Positions 26,380 to 39,124 of a stretch of DNA of 64,000 nt are shown in pieces. The DNA comes from Hofstenia miamia (Eukaryota > Xenacoelomorpha > Acoela > Hofsteniidae), in assembly GCA_900660155.1 (NCBI GenBank), contig CABFPE010000345.1, forward strand, positions 496,997 to 560,996, written 5' to 3'. The position numbers and the translations under genes are program-made. The notes under the pieces were generated by a model. That model was not told the origin of the DNA, did no database searches, and saw nothing but the letters and a program-made list of their open reading frames with translations. The stretch's first letter is position 1; each line of letters starts with the position of its first letter.

Positions 26380-27496
26380 TAAAAGACAATTGTACGAAAA
26401 GCGCTGTAAGATCAGCCAATTACACGCGCTAAGTCGCAGAAATCTCAAAAGGGCACAAACTGACATTTTTCAAATTCATATTTCTTGGTTAAATGTTATG
26501 TTTTCAAATTAAAATTGCTTATGGAACAATAGCATTAAAAAGCTTCGAAATAAAAATCACTTGTGAGACTTAACGGATATGAGACAGAAAAAATCTATTT
26601 CATAAGATAGATACTAATTGCTTCCTTGGTTTCTTTTGTAAGAATCTGAATAGGGTAGAGAGCTTAGTCTGATGGAATATTCTTTAGCACCGAAATTTTT
26701 GACATTTGAGGAAAATGCCGAATATTTCCTGCCTAAAGGTAATAAAATTCATTAACCATACCAATTAGATGACATTTTAAATGGAGAAAAATTACAAAGA
26801 TTCATGGGACACTGTAACAATGGAGGATTACATAGTCTCCGGTGTATAATTATGGAAGATAACAGAAAAAGTCAGTTTTACTAATTATTATTGAATTGTT
26901 ATTAAGCAAAGTAATAATAGTATGCTAACTTTTTCCTGTGTCTTGTATTTAAGTCAAGTTATGAGAAAGCAGACTAGAGTCATTATGATTTAAAAAATGA
27001 GGAGATCATCAGTCGAACTAATTGGCTATGAAAGAAAAATGTGCTTAGCTACACTAGGAATATAAATAACTTTTGATGTAGTGAACAGTTTCCAAACTTT
27101 TGTTGATATTGAACCTAGTGTTCTGCTGCCATGGCTTAGCCGTTAAAAATTTATTTTACTTTTTACTAAAATTTCATTCTGATTTGAAATTTTTTGTGAG
27201 AAAGCATCTATTATATTGGAAAATTTCTCAGCAGTGAAGCACTAAAAGGATTGGCCACCAAACTCTTTAGATTTGATTTCTTAAATTATTCAATTCGCAA
27301 GAACAACTGGTTCCACAAAGTAGATACTAGTGAATATACAATATGTTAGAGGCTGTAGTTAAGCCAAACATGATTCGTTCGCATTAATTGATACTTTTAG
27401 TGTTTTCTACAATAATACAATAAAAGGTTTCAGTGTATATTCTAAAAAATCTCAAACAAAAATTGCAATGTTTTTTACTTTCTTTTTATTCAGTAC
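26380..27496. other. anonymous A+T-rich DNA
   Basis: No supported feature. The stretch ends in a (TA)n array (27497-27519) that runs into the gap. Confidence 0.5.
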
Positions 27497-27519
27497 TATA
27501 TATATATATATATATATAT

Positions 27520-28519
27520 NNNNNNNNNNNNNNNNNNNNNNNNNNNNNNNNNNNNNNNNNNNNNNNNNNNNNNNNNNNNNNNNNNNNNNNNNNNNNNNNN
27601 NNNNNNNNNNNNNNNNNNNNNNNNNNNNNNNNNNNNNNNNNNNNNNNNNNNNNNNNNNNNNNNNNNNNNNNNNNNNNNNNNNNNNNNNNNNNNNNNNNNN
27701 NNNNNNNNNNNNNNNNNNNNNNNNNNNNNNNNNNNNNNNNNNNNNNNNNNNNNNNNNNNNNNNNNNNNNNNNNNNNNNNNNNNNNNNNNNNNNNNNNNNN
27801 NNNNNNNNNNNNNNNNNNNNNNNNNNNNNNNNNNNNNNNNNNNNNNNNNNNNNNNNNNNNNNNNNNNNNNNNNNNNNNNNNNNNNNNNNNNNNNNNNNNN
27901 NNNNNNNNNNNNNNNNNNNNNNNNNNNNNNNNNNNNNNNNNNNNNNNNNNNNNNNNNNNNNNNNNNNNNNNNNNNNNNNNNNNNNNNNNNNNNNNNNNNN
28001 NNNNNNNNNNNNNNNNNNNNNNNNNNNNNNNNNNNNNNNNNNNNNNNNNNNNNNNNNNNNNNNNNNNNNNNNNNNNNNNNNNNNNNNNNNNNNNNNNNNN
28101 NNNNNNNNNNNNNNNNNNNNNNNNNNNNNNNNNNNNNNNNNNNNNNNNNNNNNNNNNNNNNNNNNNNNNNNNNNNNNNNNNNNNNNNNNNNNNNNNNNNN
28201 NNNNNNNNNNNNNNNNNNNNNNNNNNNNNNNNNNNNNNNNNNNNNNNNNNNNNNNNNNNNNNNNNNNNNNNNNNNNNNNNNNNNNNNNNNNNNNNNNNNN
28301 NNNNNNNNNNNNNNNNNNNNNNNNNNNNNNNNNNNNNNNNNNNNNNNNNNNNNNNNNNNNNNNNNNNNNNNNNNNNNNNNNNNNNNNNNNNNNNNNNNNN
28401 NNNNNNNNNNNNNNNNNNNNNNNNNNNNNNNNNNNNNNNNNNNNNNNNNNNNNNNNNNNNNNNNNNNNNNNNNNNNNNNNNNNNNNNNNNNNNNNNNNNN
28501 NNNNNNNNNNNNNNNNNNN
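27520..28519. other. assembly gap, 1000 N
   Basis: Exactly 1000 unknown bases, a conventional placeholder of unknown true length. The left edge is a TA microsatellite, which probably caused the break. Long frames crossing it are meaningless. Confidence 0.99.
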
Positions 28520-29639
28520 AAATTATTGTTCAATATTGTACATAATTTATAATACGTAATGTCAATAAAAACTGGGGCATCTAAGTAAAAAGAAATCCAT
28601 CGAAATTTTCTCTGCTATAGAAAATAAAAAACTTGCGTACCTGCGCCTATTGCTATTTCAACTAAGAAAACACGACATCAAATCTACGATAGACAATGCT
28701 TTAATGACTGAACCAATACACCAAGATCCTGAAATCAATTGTCAGACGAAAAGTCGAATACTATTAAACTAAGTATTCGACAGCTAAAACACAAACTACC
28801 ATGTACATATTTTCTTATTTTTTTTACATTTATGTTTAAGAACCTGCGATCGCTACAAATTGTTTTATTACAAAGTAATGAATGTAAATTCATACTCAAC
28901 TACAAAACAAATGAAAGCAGTAATTGATATTTATGAAAAGACTCACATTGACACAATTTTCATAAAGGTTGATATACTCAGGAATCTTACAAACTATTAA
29001 GACAGATTCCATGTATTAATTGAAAGTTTAAAACTCTGAATTAAGCCACGAAGTGTCTTCTTAAGTGAACTTGTCTCATTTTTACACCCAAAATATGAAT
29101 ATAGTCAGGATGTATACAATTATGACAAAATTTTTCACGATATTACAAAAAGAGTTGTAAAGATATCCCATCATTTAATGTGTATAACTTATTTTATTTA
29201 GATCCATAACAAGCTAATGAACAATTATCTATATGAGGTGGCATTAACTTTTCTAGAATTTTGATGGCCACACAAGTTCGATCCTTGAAAGAATTATTTT
29301 TCAGAAAACCTCCCCCAATTAAACTGGCCCGCACATCGAATGATGAAATAGCTCGTTTCTTACATAGCGAAATATGCTGCACCCACCCACTTTAACAGAA
29401 TAGTTAATTAAATTCTTCATCCTAGCAAGCATTGGCTCTAGTCTAACGAAAACATAAATTATCCCAAATAAGCAAAATAAGAATTGCTCAGATAAGAGAT
29501 TCTATATCCTTATAAATGTTTACAATTCAATTACCGGCGATGTAAATGAATTGCATCAGAGATTAAAAAAAAGTAGAAAGTTTACAAATCAACCTGCATT
29601 ACAAAAAGTAAAAAGCAATACAGACTATGGATTAATTAC
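28520..29639. other. anonymous A+T-rich DNA
   Basis: A 10-base-arm hairpin GTCGAATACT...AGTATTCGAC lies at 28753-28781. Short frames near 28739-28927 and 29194-29382 have no recognisable motif. Confidence 0.45.
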
Positions 29640-29653
29640 TTTATATTGCTATT

Positions 29654-29920
29654 TTAATGACGAGTTATCGTATAGTCATTGTTGTAAAATTTAAATCCTA
29701 ACCATGATGTACCTAAAATATATTTTTGCTTAAGGAAGATTTTTAAACGCTTTTTAAAAGGTTTCAATTTTTCAATGCTCTTAATTTCTTTAGGTAGCGA
29801 ATTCCAGGTTCGAATTGCGACATTAATGAAAGATTTCTTCAAAACTTTTTTCTTATACCTTAATCCATGCCCCACCAAATTCCCCATTTGGCTTAGATAA
29901 TAATCGGGTTTGACTTCCAT
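29654..29920 (-). pseudogene. LINE ORF2 C-terminal tail
   Basis: This 88-codon frame includes SFINVAIRTWNSLPKEI followed by KLKPFKKRLKIFL. That is the typical end of CR1-like ORF2 proteins, where a WNSLP motif precedes a basic helix. It begins at a true ATG but is really the downstream part of ORF2. The stretch 29921-30282 between it and the reverse transcriptase still reads as LINE-like pieces (for example EPCLDHMAT) interrupted by many stops. Confidence 0.8.
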
Positions 29921-30282
29921 TGAAGTGCTAAGCTTGGCTTATTAGGTTTTAGATTTATAACTAGTTTGAAATATGTTAGTAAGCTTTTTAAAATCACGAG
30001 TTTATTTGAAATGAGATTTGACCTAGAAATGTAATGGTTAGGTTTCGATGAATTTTATGCTTAGATATTCCGTGCACATTTTAGTTGATTCTCAAGATTT
30101 CTACCAAGTACATCTCTTAAATCAGTAAATATGTGGTGTACATAATTAAGTTGCCATATGATCTAAGCATGGTTCAATTACATAATTGCACAATGTGGTA
30201 AATGCTTAACTACTAGTGTCATAGTTATAAAACAAATAGCGAGTTGTCTAACTGGGATGTTAATGAAAGTGTTGAACTTTAA

Positions 30283-31398
30283 CTATGAGTCAAAGTTTAC
30301 GCATAACCACTTGAAAGTGTCTACAATAGGTACATTAACAGTATTAATTTTCAAAGTCATTTTGGAAACATCGTAGTTATTTTTATTGGGCTGCAAAATA
30401 CAAAATTCCGTCTTAGCTTCATTAATTAGCAACTTATGCATTGAAAAATATTTTGACAATTTGTTGCAATTGAATTCTATTGATTCCACTGCTGAGTGCA
30501 ATGATGTATTATCGCTGAAGATGCAGGTGTCATCGGCATATTGAATTAGATTGCAATTGGTTATTGACTGCATGTCATTTACATAAATACTAAAAAGAAG
30601 AGGACCTAGAATCGTTCCTTGAGGCACCCCATTGTAAACCGGTAACCAATCAGAAAAAATATCGTTTAATTTAACTCTCTGGAATCTTTGGTTAAGGTAA
30701 CTAGTTATCAATTGCTTGCTATTACAAGAAAATCCTAAGTAAGATAGTTTTTCAATAAGCATGTTGTGTTTAATGGAATGAAAGACTTTTGAGGGATCTA
30801 AACCAGATATAGCTAAAAAACTATTAGAATCGAGGCAGACTTGGCATTTTGCAGTAGCACGTGATAGTGCATCAGTAGTTAAAAAATTTTTGCGAAATCC
30901 AAATTGTGTGTTCGATAATAAATTATACTTATTAAAATGTTCAATTATTTGGTTATGCAATAATCTTTCGAATATTTTACTTATTGGCAAAATAATTGAA
31001 ATTGGTCGATAATTAGTGGCAATTGAAGGATCGTTTTTCTTATAAATGGGATCAATTTGATCAAGTTAAAGATACTCTGGGAACTGATTGCATTTTCTAG
31101 ATGCAATAAATACAAAACTTAAAGTTCTTGCATTGATATCTGCAGTCATTTTAAGAGCCCAAGAGAGGATATTCGAGGGACCACTTGATTTGTTGGACAT
31201 AAGCTTACGAATCGATACAATAATTACACAATTAATACAGAATCGTATATAGAATACAGGTGTAAAGATTTTGTGAGAAAGGTTTTTGTATTTAATAAGG
31301 TGGCCGTTGTAATTTACTAAGTTGACAAAATTCTTGTTTAATTCATTAGAATTTTCTAAATTATCGGTTAGATTATTACTATTTAGATCTTTAATCAC
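30283..31398 (-). pseudogene. LINE ORF2 reverse transcriptase domain, one in-frame stop
   Basis: The domain copies element RNA into DNA at the target nick. In order on the minus strand: KLMSNKSSGPSNI (fingers, near 31190), NYRPISII, QFGFRKN, GLDPSKVF (carries the first catalytic Asp, usually in DLSKAFD), GVPQGTILGPLLF and YADDT (the catalytic pair, near 30530). The two long open parts, 31398-31066 and 30990-30283, share one frame and are separated by a stop at 31066-31068. The catalytic Asp residues are still present, so the domain decayed after a fairly recent active ancestor. It loses the frame after FKWLCVNFDS. Confidence 0.9.
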
Positions 31399-32050
31399 AT
31401 CAATTAAGTGACATTTAGATTGCGTATAATTTATGATTTCTTTTATTAGTTTCCATTTTGACTTTTCATTTGGAAGACGCGTATACTCATTTTTGATAAA
31501 TTCATTGAATGCCCTACGAGATGCAATATTCGAGGCATTTCTGGCAATTTTATAGGCATCAAAGTTCTTGTTGCTTCGAAAATTTATAAAATGTTTATAT
31601 GCTTTGTTCTTTGAGCGAATTAAAGATGTACAAGTATCAGATATTCAGGGTTTGTTAGACAAAGCATTGTGGTCATTAGATTTGGTTATAGATTTAACCA
31701 TTATTTTTATGTCAGGGCAAGATCTCCTGAGGCAAAATTGCAACAATGTCTGAGAAATTTTATAGCATTTCATTTATATTTGATGCAGAATATACAGGAA
31801 ACCAATTTTCTGGTGAGAGGGATGATTTAAAATTATTAATATTTTGAATACACTTTTCACGAGTTTTAATCCATTTAGTGGTAAATTTTGGGGTTGAGTG
31901 AAAAGACTTTTGAAAGTTGATAGATGTAAAATAGTTATCCGATAATTGATATTGAGAACAGATCTACTGGAAGTGTGTATTATGTTTTGCAGCTAATGGA
32001 AGGCTTACAATTACTTACCTACTCGATTATGTGATACTAGTGTGCAATCT

Positions 32051-32623
32051 TTAATTGGACAATGCAAGATTAAATGTATTCGTGAACAAATCCATTTTAC
32101 AGTGATCATTAGCATTTGAATAATTCAGCTTCCAATATGTGTAAATTTCTAAATCTTTATTTTCAGAACAGGCAAGTGATAATTCTTCTTCTAGTTGCTG
32201 AATAAAAAAATTGGCAAATTTCTTATGCGGACAGTATGATACATTTAATAATTGTTTTTGAAATCTAGAATTTTTAATTGGATTAGTAATTTCAACCCAT
32301 AAATTGTCAAAATTTGATGTGTTAGTACTATTAATATCGTTGCGTAGTTTGGGATTGAATGACTTTGGAACTAAAAGTATTATAAATCCACATTTTGATT
32401 TTCCTAACATATTGTTCAAAACTCTATCCTTTCTAAATAGTGCAAAATTTTCATTAACAGACCATGTGCTATCTAGATCGTCAATCTTTAGCCAAGTTTC
32501 AGAAATTGCGAGAATTAAATCATTTTTAGTATTTGAAACGAATTCCCTATATTCGAAATTTTTAATACTTAGATTCTGAAAATTTAAATGTACGTAATTC
32601 ACAATATCTGAGCCGGTATTCAA
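32051..32623 (-). pseudogene. LINE ORF2 AP-like endonuclease, N-terminal part
   Basis: This 190-codon frame opens with the NINSL-like HLNFQNLSIKNFEY stretch, then NDLILAISETWLK. Glu42 in SETWL is the metal-binding residue of the AP endonuclease fold that nicks the target. LLNVSYCPHKKFANF (about 123-137) corresponds to the usual VYRPPxxxxxxF block. The next block, normally GDFN, reads YWKLNYSN, so a key catalytic Asp seems lost. The start triplet is TTG; the frame probably ran further upstream. Confidence 0.8.
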
Positions 32624-33091
32624 TTTTTTGATGTATGATTCAAAATTTAAAATCGGACCGGGATTAGTCTCAATACCATATACTACTAATAATAGGAAAA
32701 TTATGAGAGAAATAACAAATGAGTTTTTTAAATCGATTATGATAATACAAATGCGCCTGGTTAAGAAAGTTAAAGCTGTTTTTGAATAGCGAATAGTTGA
32801 GTTATATGTATTCTACTAAAAATTTACTGGTAAGAGCGAGACATCCTCATTGGATTTGAATGTCGAAATAAGGAAAATATAAGTAAAGAGTAATAATTTT
32901 ACTTTGAAAACCAAATTTGAGTTTCAATTTGAATTTAGGGTTATAGTAATTTTTCCATAGCCTGGGCGTCAGTAAACAAAAATATAATAATTCACACGAC
33001 ATAGCTAATAAAAAAGTATCTTAGCTGTTGAAGTAGATCGCTTATGATGGTGGCGGTGACTTCAGAGTTAAAGCAATTCGCGATTAATAAA

Positions 33092-34159
33092 TTAGTTAAG
33101 CGGTGCATTGTTATAAAGTGCAGCAGCGTATGATTTATATACCCTGGACGGGCGTGCAAGCGGGTGGTGCGGCAGGTTGCTAGCGAAAGGCGGCAAAAAT
33201 CGAGGTGCAAAGCTTTCAAAGACTCTGTTATTTGTCGGCATTGCTTTGAGGAATTGAATTGTGCGACAAGATGGAGGCTCGAAGAAGGATTTAATGATGG
33301 ATACAAATTTTCCAATTCCATTCTGTGAGAAATGAATGCCGTCTTTTGAAAAGAGATGACTGTTAACGACTTTTGGACCTAAACAAAACTGTGAAAATAA
33401 TTTAAATACTGAAAATTTTAATTTTTCTGATAAGTTAGAAATAATTTTATTGACTTTTACTACTTCATTGTTGCCTTGAAGCAGGCTGTTGCAAAAAGGT
33501 GGGATTTCACTAAGAAAAATCATAGTAGGACTAAAAATATGGTTAATTATTTTAATAAGATCAGTAAACTTAGCTTCGTAGTTGGTTGGGTTCTTGAGAA
33601 TATCATTTCTTCCAATTTGTACGAAAACTGTTTTAATTTTTGTTTGCGGGTAGAGTTCCAATGTCTGTTGAAGCTCAGATATGCATGCACCGGGATACGA
33701 GTGCACGGAGACCTCTTTGTTTCTGATTATGTTTTTGGATCGTAATTTCCTAAACATGGAGCTACCTAAAATTAAAAAATTAGTACCTGTTTTGATCTTG
33801 CGAGGTTTTCTTGGAGAGCGAGTAATATGTTTATTTCTTGATGCTGTTGCATGCAACAAAGCGTCAGTGACTTCTTGTTCGCTCGAGTTAGGTGTAAGCG
33901 ACGTATGCGTGTGATCCTTAAGAAATGAATGCAATGAAAATAATTCATCTCGACTGAGGGCCAAAAATGGTGCTACAGGATTGAAATTACATATTGAAAC
34001 ATTAACATATTTAGAAGAGGTCATCAAATATCCAAAGAATTCAAAAGTATTTGAGTGAATATCCTTTGGGAAAATGATGTGTTGTTGGAAGCGGTCGAAT
34101 GTTGGAAATAATCTGAAAATCATAATAAGATTCTCATTGCTTTTAAATACTATAGACAA
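33092..34159 (-). CDS. LINE ORF1 with SGNH/GDSL esterase-like domain
   Basis: An uninterrupted 355-codon frame opening just after a stop; the first triplet is TTG and the first true ATG is codon 13. A basic linker (RSPRKPRKIK, about 114-123) precedes the esterase-like domain. Block I is LGSSMFRKL (131-139) with the probable nucleophile Ser134, but the usual GDS is GSS. Block II is PGACISEL near 156-163. Block III is IGRNDI (182-187, the GxND motif). Block V is DGIHFSQNG (273-281) with Asp273 and His276 of the triad. A Pro/basic C-terminal tail follows. Such esterase ORF1 proteins occur in CR1-like LINEs, where they bind RNA and membranes or aid particle formation. The frame is open although ORF2 is broken, so decay is young or ORF1 was spared by chance. 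Confidence 0.8.
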   Translation of the reverse strand: MSIVFKSNENLIMIFRLFPTFDRFQQHIIFPKDIHSNTFEFFGYLMTSSKYVNVSICNFNPVAPFLALSRDELFSLHSFLKDHTHTSLTPNSSEQEVTDALLHATASRNKHITRSPRKPRKIKTGTNFLILGSSMFRKLRSKNIIRNKEVSVHSYPGACISELQQTLELYPQTKIKTVFVQIGRNDILKNPTNYEAKFTDLIKIINHIFSPTMIFLSEIPPFCNSLLQGNNEVVKVNKIISNLSEKLKFSVFKLFSQFCLGPKVVNSHLFSKDGIHFSQNGIGKFVSIIKSFFEPPSCRTIQFLKAMPTNNRVFESFAPRFLPPFASNLPHHPLARPSRVYKSYAAALYNNAPLN

Positions 34160-34199
34160 CGATCACATATTTGCTTAGATGCAAAAGGCATAAAGATTT

Positions 34200-35967
34200 A
34201 TCAAAATACAGAGGATTTAGAGGTGAAGATTATTAAGTTCCCAATGAGTTCAGTAAAATCTAAAGACAACTATAGCATATTGCAATGATGGCCCTCAATA
34301 TCTCAGGTTTTTAGCATATAAAAATGACTAAAAGTAGAGGCATATCAACTTCCTCAAGAACGTCATACGTTCGTTTAAAGTTGAAAGTTTCCACCACTCA
34401 GAAGCAGTACTGAACATGACAGCGTACGCTCAAAGTGTGGAACAATCACCTAGAAACAAATATAAAATCTGGACTCTATAGATTCTCATAAGTAAGCCAG
34501 ACTCTGAATAGATTTAAATTGTAGAGTGTACAGTGTACATGTAATTTTAACATTAAGTTTTAAAAGTTTCTGAAAACTTAATTTAAGTCTTTCATTTCAG
34601 TTCTGATGCAGTAAATATGAAAAATTTTTAAGGTTTCTTTGAGAAATAGTTAATTAACCTGTGTCCCGACCTTACGGACACCCTATAGAAATATGTGTCC
34701 TATGGTCGTTAAACTAGCTATATAGTTCTTTTATTATTTTTACTCCAATAAAAATAAATTGTAATAAAAATTGTCAGGAATCTGTAAGAACTAAACACTA
34801 TTAAAATTGCCTTTTTATAGAATAAAACAAAAGTATGGGCCAGAAAGGCCCTACTCGTAGTTTTGTTAGTAGAGTCCTGTACAAACTTTCTTAAGACTTT
34901 TGTGTAACACCAAATGGACTTTTAATTAGATCAGTCCCAAATGTTGCTAGTACATACAGCAGCTACAAACACTGGTATTGACATTAAAAATTAATTGTTT
35001 CCCTTCAAGGTAAGAAACTTTCCAAAATTATATGCAAATTTTAAGCTCATTATTCGGACTGGCCTGCCAATAGGGCTTTGTCACGAAGCCTGTTCGCATT
35101 TAAGATTAGGTAATCCAGGCGGTTATCATATTTAGAAGAAATAGTCATTTTGGGTTTGTCATTTGTTCTAGGTTCAATAATAGGAGATTTAAAATTTTCT
35201 AGTTTGAAAATGATAGAAACATTTTAACAAATATAGCATGCACAGTTTTGCCCTCAAAAGTTACTATTCAATAAATGAATTTAACATTCTAAAAACTTAA
35301 ATTTGTCAGATTTTTCATTATCCTATACTACAGTAATCAAGCACCTAACAACTTCATACAGTTAACTCCATCTCGTTACACTGTTGTCAAGAAAATCGAT
35401 GTTAACGATGTTTCACTGAATTTGTAATATATTCAATCAAAAATCACATTTTGATCCTTTTCAGAATACCAGTTGTTTCGAAGAGATTTGAACAAATGTG
35501 GCAGGTCAAGCAAGAAATTCCATTTATTTTTGATCTAATCAAATTTGTCATATTTAGTGAAATTCATAATTAAAAATAGGAAAATGTGTTTGCATTGTTG
35601 ATATCAAATTTATCTGATATAAACAATTGCCATAAATATATACTATGGAAATGTTGTTAACATAAAGATAATAGATGCTGCCTATGTGCACATAGGGCTA
35701 TACTTAGACTAGCCTTGAACTGATGAATTCATTTTAATTTTACCTAGGCGGATAATTTCTGCTGAAATACAGAAATATTTATAGCAAAACTGAGATAAAG
35801 TTTTATTTTACAACATTCATTTAATAAAAAGCATACTAAAACACACAAATTACAAATTTAAATTTTATTTGAACTTCAATATCTTTTTTGAATCTTTTCT
35901 AAACTCCAGTAAGAACTAAACCGTGTTGATAGGATCAGGGGCCACATCCAGTAGTCGTCTTCGTTTC
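34200..35967. other. LINE upstream flank and anonymous DNA
   Basis: Beyond ORF1 no reading frame is recognisable. A lone mariner-type terminus (reverse complement TAGGGTGTCCGTAAGGTCGG) ends near 34690 without a visible partner. The rest is A+T-rich. Confidence 0.45.
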
Positions 35968-36084
35968 CTAAACTTTTGTAGTTGAATTGTTTCTTCTACG
36001 TTTCTCACAAGTGCATCCACATCTATTACACCCACTACAACGGACACATCTACCTTTTCTGCAGTTACACGACAATTCTACCAT
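35968..36084 (-). CDS. Cys-rich mini-ORF, unrecognised
   Basis: From an ATG at 36084 the minus strand encodes 38 residues ending in TAG. They include CNCRKGRCVRCSGCNRCGCTC followed by KRRR, which is eight Cys in 21 residues. The frame is open upstream of the ATG for at least 16 codons, so this may be the last part of a larger protein or an exon. The CxC...CxxC pattern recalls CXC-type zinc-binding modules (tesmin/MSL2-like) without matching one fully. The DNA is noticeably richer in G+C than its surroundings. It could be an exon of a host gene, the tail of a transposase, or chance. Confidence 0.35.
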   Translation of the reverse strand: MVELSCNCRKGRCVRCSGCNRCGCTCEKRRRNNSTTKV

Positions 36085-39083
36085 AACTTCGGCTTGGATG
36101 AAAATTTTCAAAAATGAACTTCGTGCGACAGGTTTATTTTATATATTAATATTAGCCAATCAAATTGTTTAATTTAAGCGTCAGTTTGCGACGATTTGGT
36201 TTTTTTGGTTTCTGTCAAAAATGGGTTGTTCGAGAGGTGTAACGGCTCTTAAAAAAATGGCTTAAGAAATTCAAAAAAAAAACATTTCTATTAAATATTT
36301 GATTAAGATTCTTCATTGTATTAAATGCATAAACTTCAAATTATTACGCTCTTCTGGCTATTGAAAAACTAGATCTATCCAATTCATGCAACATAGAATG
36401 TTCGAATAATATCAGAAACACCAAATATTTATATATTAATAACTGATGTAAAGAAATATTAGCCATTATTTTTATCTCTAGAACTGCAATTACTCCTTGA
36501 GAATAAATCCTTAAAATGCGAAAATTATGCTATAGAAACAAAATTTCTACAAATAGCAAATTCAATGAGATTATCACTAGGACGAACAAAAGTAAAAAAG
36601 TCAAAATTGAAATAAAGATCAATTTTGTTTTATGTAATGCATATGCCTACATAATTTAAAGATCTTAAGGTCAAAATAAAGTAGAAAGTTTACAAAATGT
36701 TGAATTAGGTAAAAAAAATTGAAATTTTTAGGTCCAATTTTTTGGAAGAAAAACAATGTATGAATGATTTTCATAAAAAGCTCTTTAAAACCATATCATA
36801 TTTTGAATAGCAAAGGATTTGATAAAATTTATGAACTTTGCACTTAAATTGTAAACAAAAGTTTAAGTAAGAGGAAACTTCTACCTCTAAGAATAATCCT
36901 CCATTTACAATTCGTTTAGCTTTTAAAAACAAATTAATTTGGTTACAAAACCGTGGTAAATATCACTGCACAATTTTTAACTACTAAAATAGAAATAAGT
37001 TAGAGCAAGCATTAAATTATTATAATAATATTTTTTGCGAATCTTTATAAAAATGGCATTACTAAGGGCGTCGTTATTGAGAGAGTAAGAACTGCTATCA
37101 ATGAGTCAATAATGTAAAAGTTAGTGAAACCACAAATTGCTATTAAATGAATTGGAATTGTCAAATGCTTTGAGTCTGAGTCAACTTCAAGTTTGGATTC
37201 ATCGCTGAACATTGAAAACTTTATATTACATGTCTTAATGAATTATCGGTGCAATTGGTTCACTAAACCTTACAGAATATGGATTACTGAAAATAGCAAG
37301 TGCTCTCCTTCTTCAATGGAAGGGTTCTTCTCAATGTTAAAAATTCCAAGGATAATGTGCATTTCTATATTGGTGCTTCTTAATACCTGGTTGATTATAC
37401 TTAGTATAGAATACACGAATTTTATAAACGCTAAAAAATATATAAGTCAGTTTCTTAGGTAAAAAATTACGTTTTTAAGTAAAAAATCAACATTTTTGGG
37501 TCCAAATTTCAAATTTTATATGTCAAAAATTCACCCTAATTATCACCATAATTGGAAGTATAAGAATGGAATTGGAAGCTGAATAAATAATGAAGACAGC
37601 AAAGAATGCTCAACAGTCAGTTTGACGTATTGTAGCGTCTCTAGTGTTAAAGATTTAAAATCAAAATGCCAATTTTGAGAAGGATTGCGTGGAATGCTTT
37701 GAGCATTAAGGGAATGTCTTCACCATAAAGCAAATTTCTCATTCTGGCTTCATAATAACACTAAAAGCATTAATGTATTTTAAATTTTTTGCTTTATATT
37801 TTTTTATGAAACCAATTTGTTAATTTTTTCAAATAGATGGGCTATTTTTATATCTTGCTTAATTTCGGTCCTAAAATTTATGCTAATTTGCAGTAAGAAT
37901 TTACTATGCTAGTCAAATCATAAATTTTGATTTTGTTGATATTAAAGTTATCATCAGTATTTGAGAACGGACATTTGAGTTTCATTAGCATGTGAGAACA
38001 GAAATTCAAGTAGACCACATCTTTATATAACTAATGTTGAAGAAGTTGAAGTTTGAAGGCATAAAGCAATATATGGTTTCAGAATATATATGTGCTTAAT
38101 TATTTTAAAAGCTAGTTTTTGTCATTATATTTCTAGAGAAAATTAATTAAGCACATTAATTGGAGCAATAAGCAATGCAAATATTTTTCTATACCCTTTC
38201 TCTGGGGATGCCTTTGGCATTGCAAAGGGGAATTCTTTTTCAAGAAATCTACAGGGAATAAGTCGTGGTTATCAGGTGCTAGAGAATATATGAATATAAA
38301 TTTGAAAAGAAGGATTTCAAAATATACTGACCTGAATTATTTCTAAGGTAAATTATGGATGTACATAAAATAACTGAAGAAAGTGTTGGCGTGAATTATT
38401 AACGCTCTTTTTCACAATGCTGAAATAGCGTTGATTGGTTAATTGGAAATAAAAAGCGTAATGCTACTGGAAATTATTATCTTCAACTAAATTCTTTAAT
38501 TTCTAAGCGGTATTCATTTATCGATTTCGTACTAATGTTTAATAAATTCAATCAACCTATTTCATGAAAATTTCTCTGATGTAACTGAATTTTTCTAATT
38601 TTCAGAACAAAGCAGTCCGAACTACATTTGATGAAAATGAATGTATACTTTCAAAAATAGTTTGGAAAATTTAGTAAACTAAAATGTCCTTAAATTTTGT
38701 AATGTGGTTTATCCAGTGATGGGCATTCAATAAAAGAACTGTACTCAACCTACCTGTCACACAATTTAATCAACCGAACCTGACCCATCCGACCAGTGAG
38801 TCCTATATCTGAACTGACCTGACCCAAAGAAAACTAAGTACACAATAAAAAAATTTATATTATTTGCAAACAAATAAATATGAGCAGGATAGCTGTTAAA
38901 TTGAGAAAATTCCACAATGCGAGCAAAAATGCATTTTATCCCATTTATCTTTCCCGAAAATACCCGACCGAGCTTGCTTCCTGGGGTACCCGACCCTATT
39001 TTAAATTCAAATTATTGTACCCGGGTATACAGCTCCTTTTTCTAAATCCTCTATATCGTATTAATGCCAAAAGCACCAAAAAA

Positions 39084-39124
<41 letters not shown>

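Larger units (their letters stand above)
29640..34200 (-). mobile_element. CR1/L2-like LINE, long but inactive copy
   Basis: Read on the minus strand, the pieces stand in canonical order over about 4.5 kb: ORF1 with SGNH-esterase-like domain (34159-33092), AP-type endonuclease (32623-32051), reverse transcriptase (31398-30283) and the C-terminal tail (29920-29654). The SGNH domain in ORF1, the SETWL endonuclease motif and the WNSLP tail together point to the CR1/L2/Jockey-related group. ORF2 is split over several frames with stops, so this copy cannot move. The exact 5' end and target duplications could not be identified. The 3' end is placed just beyond the tail frame. Confidence 0.85.

Noticed and set aside
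27433-28559. Long open frames of 345-370 codons
   Set aside because: They are made almost entirely of N from the 1000-base gap.
32304-32579. 91-codon plus-strand frame
   Set aside because: Antisense shadow of the LINE endonuclease.
33476-33914. Plus-strand frames of 77-89 codons
   Set aside because: Antisense shadows of LINE ORF1.
34650-34690. Complete mariner MITE ending ACGGACACCCTA
   Set aside because: Only one terminus is visible; no partner upstream.
38714-39020. Complete hAT-type MITE starting CAGTGATGGGCATTC
   Set aside because: No matching right end or target duplication could be found; kept only as a possible terminus.
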